From contig NZ_CACXXB010000009.1 of assembly GCF_902771435.1 (NCBI RefSeq), forward strand, positions 1-59,355: a stretch of DNA of 59,355 nucleotides. The letters are read 5' to 3'. The DNA is from an uncultured Methanobrevibacter sp. GTDB taxonomy: Archaea; Methanobacteriota; Methanobacteria; Methanobacteriales; Methanobacteriaceae. Every line of letters starts with the position of its first letter. Positions within the stretch are counted from its first letter, which is position 1. Under the pieces are notes generated by a model, which saw only the letters and a program-made list of their open reading frames with translations, had not been told where the DNA came from and made no database searches. Positions 54,118 to 59,355 of this stretch are shown piece after piece. The position numbers and the translations under genes were made by a program.

Positions 54118-55350
54118 ATGGGAAAAGGTGAAGAATTAACAACAACAAAATATTTAATCCATGCTCAAATTACAGCAAATGGAATTGTTGAAAAACCTGA
54201 TGTTGTCGGTGCAGTATTTGGACAAACCGAAGGTTTGCTCAGTAACGATTTAGATTTAAGAGAACTTCAACGCACTGGAAGAATTGGAAGAATACAAGTT
54301 AATATCCAATCCAACGGCGGAAGGGCTAAAGGTGAAATCGTTATTCCATCCAGTTTAGACAGAGTTGAAACCGCTATACTTGCAGCATCTCTTGAAACCA
54401 TCAATCGTGTCGGACCATGTGAAGCCGAAATTCAAACTTTAAAAGTTGAAGACGTAAGAGCTGTCAAAAGGGAACAGGTAGTAAACCGTGCTAAAGAGAT
54501 TTATAAAAACATGGTTGAAAGCGTCGGTCCTGAAAGCATGAAGATGATTGAAGAGGTCAGAGAAGCAATGCGCGTTCATGAAATCTCAGAATATGGTGAT
54601 GACCGCTTGCCAGCGGGCCCTAGCATTCACACATCAGATGCAATCATTGTTGTAGAAGGACGCAGTGATGTTTTAAACTTACTCAAATATGGAATTAAAA
54701 ATACCGTAGCTGTAGAAGGAGTTAGCGTTCCCCAATCCATTGGAGAATTAAGTAAAAAAAGAACCACCACAGCATTCGTTGATGGAGACAGAGGTGGAGA
54801 ACTTATATTAAAAGAACTCCTGCAAATAGGTGACGTTGACTATATTACACGTGCTCCAAAAGGAAAAGAAGTGGAAGACTTGGAAAAAGATGAAGCTTTA
54901 ATAGCACTCAGAAACAAAGTTCCTACAGCACAGTTCCTTGCAACCAACAATATCTTCAATGAAAATAACGGTAAAAAGGACAACAGAAGATCCGACAGAC
55001 GTAACAAAAAACAAAAATACTCACAACGTGAGCAACCACGCGTCGAAGAACCTGTAATTGAAGATGATGAAGTAGTCCTAATGAAAGACATGCTAAAAGA
55101 ATTCGAAGGAACCGGTTGCGGAGCCATTTTGGATGAAGCATTGAATATGACTAAAGAAGTTGAAGTGGAAGACATCTATGAAGAAATTAAAAACATAGAA
55201 GGAACCGCAGATACTGTTATCTTTGACGGTGTAATCAGCCAAAGACTTGTTGATGTAGCATCACAAAAAGGAATTAAAAGATTAGTCGCATTTAATTCAG
55301 TAAACATAGTTAAAAAACCAAACAATCTTCAATTGATTACTATTGACTAA
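54118..55350 (+). CDS. dnaG: DnaG-type primase, archaeal
   Basis: Archaeal DnaG homologue, which has primase activity and is also found with the exosome in RNA tailing/degradation. The 410 residues contain the N-terminal archaeal domain (TTTKYLIHAQITANGIVEKPDVVGAVFGQTEGLLSNDLDLRELQRTGRIGRI), a TOPRIM domain with E180 (IIVVEGRSDV) and D222/D224 (AFVDGDRGGE), an acidic/basic linker rich in N, K and R at about 280-310, and a C-terminal domain. AGGAGG precedes the ATG. A strong terminator follows at once. Identification is firm. Confidence 0.96.
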   Translation: MGKGEELTTTKYLIHAQITANGIVEKPDVVGAVFGQTEGLLSNDLDLRELQRTGRIGRIQVNIQSNGGRAKGEIVIPSSLDRVETAILAASLETINRVGPCEAEIQTLKVEDVRAVKREQVVNRAKEIYKNMVESVGPESMKMIEEVREAMRVHEISEYGDDRLPAGPSIHTSDAIIVVEGRSDVLNLLKYGIKNTVAVEGVSVPQSIGELSKKRTTTAFVDGDRGGELILKELLQIGDVDYITRAPKGKEVEDLEKDEALIALRNKVPTAQFLATNNIFNENNGKKDNRRSDRRNKKQKYSQREQPRVEEPVIEDDEVVLMKDMLKEFEGTGCGAILDEALNMTKEVEVEDIYEEIKNIEGTADTVIFDGVISQRLVDVASQKGIKRLVAFNSVNIVKKPNNLQLITID

Positions 55351-55385
55351 AATGAGAATCACAAATTCTCATTCATATTTTTTTT
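55351..55385 (+). terminator. Terminator after dnaG
   Basis: Perfect 9-bp stem AATGAGAAT (55351-55359)/ATTCTCATT (55365-55373), loop CACAA, directly after the stop codon, then CATATTTTTTTT. Confidence 0.75.
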
Positions 55386-55404
55386 AATAAATACATAAAA
55401 CTAA

Positions 55405-55427
55405 ATAATATAGATTACATATATTAT
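55405..55427. promoter_or_regulatory. Inverted repeat at the bioY promoter
   Basis: ATAATATA (55405-55412), spacer GATTACA, TATATTAT (55420-55427). It overlaps the likely TATA box and lies about 28 bases before the bioY start. A biotin-responsive repressor such as BirA with a DNA-binding domain is a candidate binder (inference). Confidence 0.4.
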
Positions 55428-55454
55428 ATAGAATTCCAAAATCGGAGGTAAAAA

Positions 55455-56066
55455 ATGAATATCAATTTAGAAAATTATTACAGTACTAGAAAAAGTGTGT
55501 TTGAACGATTCCAAGAAGCTAGTACTGCAACTAAGGTACTCATGTCCTTGTTGATGGCATGTTTAACTGGTATAATGGCTCAAATTATTATTCCACTCCC
55601 ATGGACTCCGGTTCCTATAACTGCACAGACTTTTGCAGTATTATGTTCTGGTTTATTCTTAGGTAAAAAATATGGATGTTTAAGTCAAATCCTATATATT
55701 GTCTTAGGTGTTGCATTTATTCCTTGGTTTGGAGGAATGACCGGAGGACTTGAAGTATTCCTCGGATCAACCGGAGGATTCTTAATTGGATTTGTAATTG
55801 CATCATACTTTATTGGATTAATTACTGAAAAATATGCTGATGCACGTAACTTTACAAAAATGGCAGCAGTCATCGGAATTGCAAATTTTGCATTGATTTA
55901 CATTCCTGGACTTGCAGGTCTTGCATTATGGTTCTACCTAACCCAAGGCACAGCACTTGGTATCGTTGACTTGTTGATGATGGGTCTTGTACCGTTTATT
56001 GCAGGAGATATTGTAAAAATCTTAGGTGCAGCTTCAGTATCTAAAGCATTTTTACCAAAAGACTAA
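55455..56066 (+). CDS. bioY: Biotin transporter BioY
   Basis: Substrate-binding membrane subunit for biotin uptake, either alone or with ECF energy-coupling proteins. The 203 residues show six helices and the BioY landmarks MAQIIIPLPWTPVPITAQTFAVLCSGLFLGKKYGCLSQILYIVLGVAFIPWFGGMTGGLEVFLGSTGGFLIGF and a late LVPFIAGDIVKILGAA. GGAGGTAAAAA precedes the ATG. No biotin-synthesis or EcfA/T genes are nearby, so it relies on distant partners or works alone. Confidence 0.95.
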   Translation: MNINLENYYSTRKSVFERFQEASTATKVLMSLLMACLTGIMAQIIIPLPWTPVPITAQTFAVLCSGLFLGKKYGCLSQILYIVLGVAFIPWFGGMTGGLEVFLGSTGGFLIGFVIASYFIGLITEKYADARNFTKMAAVIGIANFALIYIPGLAGLALWFYLTQGTALGIVDLLMMGLVPFIAGDIVKILGAASVSKAFLPKD

Positions 56067-56101
56067 AAAGGTTTAAAAAACCTTTCTTTTTTTACTTTTT
56101 T
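56067..56101 (+). terminator. Terminator after bioY
   Basis: AAAGGTTT (56067-56074) pairs with AAACCTTT (56078-56085), three-base loop, then CTTTTTTTACTTTTTTT. Confidence 0.7.
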
Positions 56102-56109
56102 TGATTTTA

Positions 56110-56508
56110 ATGAAACTTACTTTAAGAGGGCATCACTTATTATGTCTTAAAGGTTTTCAGGGTTACGGCTACAGCGAAGACTTTACCGAAAACATGATAA
56201 AAGTCAATGCCCAAAGAAAATCTGAAAACACCACTGTCCATCTTACAAACTCGCCGGACGACATCTGCAGGGCATGTCCAAACCTAAAAGACAATGTCTG
56301 TGAAGATGAATTGCACAACAGAAGAATCGTTGAAATGGACAATGAGGTACTGAAAAAAATTGATCCCTCAAAAGAGTATAATTCGGTTGAACTGTTTGAA
56401 AAAATCGATGACATTTTCAATTCCAGGGAAAGTGTATCTGAAATCTGTTTTAATTGTATGTGGCATGAAAAATGCCTATTTTATCAAAAGTTATCAAATA
56501 ACCGATAG
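56110..56508 (+). CDS. DUF1284 cysteine-rich protein
   Basis: A 132-residue protein of the DUF1284 family, which begins MKLTLRGHHLLCLKGFQGYGYS, its hallmark RGHHLLC near the N-terminus. Further cysteines occur in DDICRACPNLKDNVCEDE and, at the end, SEICFNCMWHEKCLFYQK, suggesting Fe-S or zinc binding. Function is unknown. The start at 56110 gives the family N-terminus; a TTG three codons upstream lies inside the bioY terminator. The gene is followed by tRNA-Gln. Confidence 0.85.
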   Translation: MKLTLRGHHLLCLKGFQGYGYSEDFTENMIKVNAQRKSENTTVHLTNSPDDICRACPNLKDNVCEDELHNRRIVEMDNEVLKKIDPSKEYNSVELFEKIDDIFNSRESVSEICFNCMWHEKCLFYQKLSNNR

Positions 56509-56538
56509 CTTTAAATACTAAATAAATTATACATTATA

Positions 56539-56558
56539 TTGTTGTATATGTACAACAA
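56539..56558. promoter_or_regulatory. Perfect palindrome immediately upstream of tRNA-Gln
   Basis: TTGTTGTA (56539-56546), TATG, TACAACAA (56551-56558), ending five bases before the mature tRNA. It contains a TGTACA core (56549-56554). Overlap with the TATA/start region suggests a regulator site or a processing signal. Confidence 0.45.
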
Positions 56559-56563
56559 AACAT

Positions 56564-56635
56564 AGTCCCGTGGGGTAGTGGTAATCCTTCTAGGCTTTGG
56601 ACCCGGAGACGGCGGTTCGACTCCGCTCGGGACTA
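56564..56635 (+). tRNA. tRNA-Gln (anticodon TTG)
   Basis: Acceptor AGTCCCG/CGGGACT, discriminator A, no encoded CCA. Anticodon loop CTTTGGA gives TTG. T-arm GGCGG-TTCGACT-CCGCT-like with GTTCGAC. The anticodon stem CTAGG/CCCGG has a U-G pair and one A-C mismatch (third pair), which is unusual but does not break the fold. Length 72 bases, no intron. Confidence 0.93.
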
Positions 56636-56665
56636 TTATTAACTAACTATTTTTATTGATATTTT

Positions 56666-57847
56666 ATGGAAAAGCTATTACTTATTGGAATTGATACAAG
56701 AAGTATGCTTAATAGCGCATTGAAACTTGATTATGAAATTTATTCAACCAGCTACTTTTCAACATCAGACACTCCACAGATTAAAAACCAGAAAATTATC
56801 CTGAATGAAAGCGACGGCGAAAGCTGCGGAATTTTTGAAGATCAGTTTAACAGCCAGACCATTTTGGAAATATCAAAGGACTACATTGATGAAGTCGACC
56901 ATATCATCCCAATATCCGGAGTTTCACCTACTGACTTTTCAAAAAAAGATCAAAAAAAGATTTTGGGCACCGTCAATGTAGGAAATATTGAGGACAAATA
57001 CAAATTCTACAAAGAAATTAAAGATGATTTTTTAACCCCTCTGACTTTTAGTGTAAGTGATATAGATGAAGCGTTTGAAATAAATAAAAATTATGATGAT
57101 ACTCAATTTATTTTAAAACCCCTTAAAGGAAGTGGAGGGTATGATATTAATCTTTTAGAAAATAATAGCAATATTCAATTAAATGATGGGGAATTTATTT
57201 TGCAGGAATATGTTGATGGGATAAACTTAAGCTCATCAGTACTTGCAACAGAAAATGATGCAAGAACCGTCATTAACACCAGACTCCTGACAGAACATGA
57301 CTTTGGAAAAGACAGTTTCATATATATCGGCAACATCTTGCCTTTAACTTCCGATTCCATAATGGCGGATGTCAATGATATCGGCAAGATAAATGAAACC
57401 ATGGCCGACACCAGTGAAAATTTAGCCCGCAGATTCAATCTGATGGGTTCAAACGGCATTGACTATATCCTGAATGAAAAGGGACTATATGTAATTGAAA
57501 TCAATCCACGTCTTCAGGGCACATTCGAATGTGTGGAAATGTCACTTGGAATAAACATGCTGGATGCACACATCAGGGCATGCGCTGGAGAGATGATTGA
57601 AATACCTCAGCCGAAATACTATGCCTATAAAAAGATTATATATTCACCTGCAAGGATGAAATATCAAAAAATAGATTTGGACAATATCTACGACCTGCCA
57701 CACATCGGGTCAATTACCGAAAAGTCAGAACCTCTTCTAACAATAATCGATAAAGATAATGATTTTAAAAAATTATGCGAAAAAATAGAATCAGCCAGTG
57801 AAACCGTAAATAGCGAAGTTAGAAAACACCGAGTAAGTGAACAATAA
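56666..57847 (+). CDS. ATP-grasp domain protein
   Basis: A 393-residue predicted ATP-dependent carboxylate-amine/thiol ligase of the archaeal COG2232-like group. It starts EKLLLIGIDTRSMLNSALKL, a Rossmann-like pre-ATP-grasp domain, and the ATP-grasp core has KYKFYKEI, FILKPLKGSGGYDI (lysine and glycine-rich loop), FILQEYVDGINLSSSVLA, and the metal-binding GIDYILNEKGLYVIEINPRLQGTFECVE. Substrates are unknown; relatives sit in cofactor and peptide pathways of methanogens. Its 3' end overlaps a convergent small gene by 29 bases. Confidence 0.82.
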   Translation: MEKLLLIGIDTRSMLNSALKLDYEIYSTSYFSTSDTPQIKNQKIILNESDGESCGIFEDQFNSQTILEISKDYIDEVDHIIPISGVSPTDFSKKDQKKILGTVNVGNIEDKYKFYKEIKDDFLTPLTFSVSDIDEAFEINKNYDDTQFILKPLKGSGGYDINLLENNSNIQLNDGEFILQEYVDGINLSSSVLATENDARTVINTRLLTEHDFGKDSFIYIGNILPLTSDSIMADVNDIGKINETMADTSENLARRFNLMGSNGIDYILNEKGLYVIEINPRLQGTFECVEMSLGINMLDAHIRACAGEMIEIPQPKYYAYKKIIYSPARMKYQKIDLDNIYDLPHIGSITEKSEPLLTIIDKDNDFKKLCEKIESASETVNSEVRKHRVSEQ

Positions 57848-57968
57848 ATAATATTACTCCAATTGTTATCATAAAAGTAGTTGCAATCATTGCATAAGTT
57901 ATCCACCTGAATACGCGTGCCTTATTATCAGGGTCTTTCATAAATTGGTCAATTGGATTTCTTTTCAT
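57819..57968 (-). CDS. Small single-helix membrane protein (49 residues)
   Basis: A short gene on the minus strand, beginning MKRNPIDQFMKDPDNKARVFRW, followed by one membrane helix (ITYAMIATTFMITIGVILFIV) and a short end (HLLGVF). AAGGTG is five bases ahead of the ATG at 57968. The charged N-terminus and single helix make a type of tail/signal-anchored peptide, and I recall similar short proteins in other Methanobacteriales. It overlaps the end of the convergent ATP-grasp gene. Function unknown. Confidence 0.7.
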   Translation of the reverse strand: MKRNPIDQFMKDPDNKARVFRWITYAMIATTFMITIGVILFIVHLLGVF

Positions 57969-58069
57969 TTTTGCACCTTTTTCTGTAAATTTCTAGAAAT
58001 AAAATTTTTTACAGTAACTTAATAATAAAAGCTTATTTTAAAAATAAACAACTAATAAATCTCAAAATT

Positions 58070-58124
58070 AAAAAAATAATAAAAATAGAAGAAAATGAGA
58101 AGTTTTGAGAAAAACTCAAGCTTC
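58070..58124 (-). terminator. Terminator after atpD
   Basis: On the minus strand GAAG-C-TTGAG, loop TTTTT, CTCAA-AA-CTTC forms a bulged stem (58099-58124) that includes the stop codon, followed by a long T-rich tract. Confidence 0.55.
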
Positions 58125-58802
58125 TGCATTTTGAGCTGCTTCAGCAGCAGCTGCAGCCTTTTCATTTTTCTCAATTGTAGACCTAATCATTTTCAATCTA
58201 ACGAAGTTTTCCCTTTCCATTTCTTGGAGTCTCATATCAATATACTTTTCAGTATTTTGGAATCTTGGAATCATAATATGTTCCAAAGCATTAACTCTAC
58301 GTTTAGTAGCTTCGATTTCTTCAGCGAGGAGGAAAATTGTTTTTTCCACTTCACCCAGCTCGATTAAATACTTGATAGATTCCTCATATTTCTTAGCAGC
58401 TTCGTCTAATTGAATTGTAGTATCTGAGAATCCGTAACCCCTATCAATAATGGATCTTTTTTCCATTTTGACATCAGTTACCGGTACTGATACTCCCATA
58501 ACGCTTCTTGAAGTAATATCAACATCAACAGATTCTTTTACAGATAATGCTGCTTTTCTAACAGCCAAATCACCCATTGCAATTTGAGCTTCAAGTAATG
58601 CATCGTTTGCTTCTTTTAGACTTTGTTCTGCGTTTTCACGAATACCTTTGACACGATCCAAGATATCAAAAAACTCTTTAATTAAAGCATCCCTTTTCTC
58701 TTTAAGCAAACCGTGCCCTTTTACAGCCAGTTTTGTCCTATTTTTAAGGGACAACAATTCCATACGAGTTGGATTAATTCCATCAATAATATCTTGTGCC
58801 AT
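58116..58802 (-). CDS. atpD: A-type ATP synthase subunit D
   Basis: Central-stalk subunit of the archaeal A1Ao ATP synthase. The 228 residues form the usual long coiled coil: [31 protein letters not shown] at the start, a central glycine-containing segment ([37 protein letters not shown]) and a second long helix (ETEK-like [58 protein letters not shown]). The tail is alanine-rich. It follows atpB by 27 bases, as in all A-type operons. It ends the operon, with a terminator directly after. Confidence 0.96.
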   Translation of the reverse strand: MAQDIIDGINPTRMELLSLKNRTKLAVKGHGLLKEKRDALIKEFFDILDRVKGIRENAEQSLKEANDALLEAQIAMGDLAVRKAALSVKESVDVDITSRSVMGVSVPVTDVKMEKRSIIDRGYGFSDTTIQLDEAAKKYEESIKYLIELGEVEKTIFLLAEEIEATKRRVNALEHIMIPRFQNTEKYIDMRLQEMERENFVRLKMIRSTIEKNEKAAAAAEAAQNAEA

Positions 58803-58829
58803 TTAATCACCTACATTACTGTAATGAGA

Positions 58830-59355
58830 TTAGTCATCTTTTGGAAGGTATTGTTCAACAAACTCTTCTTTAACCCTTTTGAGTTCTGCTTTAGGTAAGA
58901 TTTTAAGTAAACTCCAACCAAGATCTAAAGTTTCGAAGATTGTTCTGTCTTCATCTTTACTTTGGGTAATGAATTGGTCTTCAAATGCTTGAGCAAATTC
59001 TAAGAACTTTTGATCCCTTTCAGTAAGTGCTTCTTCACCTACAACCGCTACTAAGTCTCTTAATTCACGACCTTCAGCGTAAGCGGAATAAAGTTGGTCA
59101 GATACACCACTGTGGTCATCCCTAGTTTTGTCTCCACCGATACCACCACTCATCAAACGAGAAAGTGAAGGAAGTACGTCTACAGGAGGGTAAATACCTT
59201 TCCTTGAGATTTCCCTACTTAATACGATTTGTCCTTCGGTAATATAACCGGTTAAATCAGGAATTGGGTGAGTAATATCGTCTTGAGGCATAACTAAGAT
59301 AGGCATTTGAGTAATGGAACCTTCTTTACCATCAATACGTCCTGCTCTTTCATAG
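58830..59355 (-). CDS. atpB: A-type ATP synthase subunit B, C-terminal part
   Basis: Non-catalytic nucleotide-binding subunit of A1, cut by the window edge. The visible 174 residues begin in YERAGRID and include [82 protein letters not shown] and the helical end [30 protein letters not shown]. The first two-thirds of about 460 residues lies beyond position 59355. The methionine near 59306 is internal, not the start. Confidence 0.95.
   Translation of the reverse strand, partial: YERAGRIDGKEGSITQMPILVMPQDDITHPIPDLTGYITEGQIVLSREISRKGIYPPVDVLPSLSRLMSGGIGGDKTRDDHSGVSDQLYSAYAEGRELRDLVAVVGEEALTERDQKFLEFAQAFEDQFITQSKDEDRTIFETLDLGWSLLKILPKAELKRVKEEFVEQYLPKDD

Overview
The window looks like chromosomal DNA of a pseudomurein-walled methanogen of the order Methanobacteriales, most likely Methanobrevibacter or a close relative. 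The DNA is strongly AT-rich. Two proteins carry pseudomurein-binding repeats, and a 2124-residue adhesin-like protein is built from beta-helix and DUF11 repeats. The information machinery is archaeal (TFB, Gar1, archaeal DnaG, archaeal UMP kinase, A-type ATP synthase subunits B and D). Thiol:fumarate reductase TfrB, IorAB with a phenylacetate-CoA ligase, a likely 2-phosphoglycerate kinase and a FilR1-type regulator fit the same group. Species cannot be fixed from the sequence alone.

Layout. 1-11.6 kb: a right-end remnant of an IS200/IS605 (TnpB-type) element touching an Fe-S aldo/keto reductase, tag glycosylase, a molybdate/tungstate ABC operon (modA-modB-modC) whose ATPase gene is tandemly duplicated, an FMN glutamate synthase-like enzyme, an AhpD-like protein, and a Na+/solute symporter with a 37-residue accessory protein. 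11.8-16.5 kb: an arylacetate/arylpyruvate module (arylacetate-CoA ligase, ACT protein, IorAB). 16.5-29.4 kb: tfrB, an RNA 2'-O-methyltransferase, an Fe-S protein, dcd, glyS, a FilR1 regulator, TatD-like, TDT transporter, SepF, DUF1611, 2-phosphoglycerate kinase, ZPR1 and a probable histone-fold protein. 29.6-44.5 kb: a surface region with the giant adhesin, a pseudomurein-binding membrane protein, aquaporin, and a pseudomurein-binding transglutaminase-like protein resembling pseudomurein endoisopeptidases; pyrH, tatD and YbjQ-type genes lie between. 44.7-47.5 kb: a broken tRNA, tRNA-Leu, and an apparent operon of TauE/SafE permease, TPR protein and a CARF-HEPN (Csm6/TIGR02710-like) ribonuclease without any CRISPR array or other cas gene in view. 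47.5-59.4 kb: membrane proteins, a GT2/MJ1255-type glycosyltransferase fusion, gar1-tfb, RraA-like, dnaG, bioY, DUF1284, tRNA-Gln, an ATP-grasp protein, and the end of the A-type ATP synthase operon.

Regulation. Many intergenic regions hold perfect inverted repeats around or just after a TATA box (upstream of paaK, filR1, pgk2, the transglutaminase gene, bioY and tRNA-Gln). Three phased TGTACA-like boxes precede the symporter. The dnaG leader can fold into nested hairpins with the ribosome site in a loop. At least seven genes end in a GC-containing hairpin followed by a T run, often using the stop codon as part of the stem. The least explained items are the CARF-HEPN/TPR/TauE operon, the broken tRNA beside it, and the structured dnaG leader.
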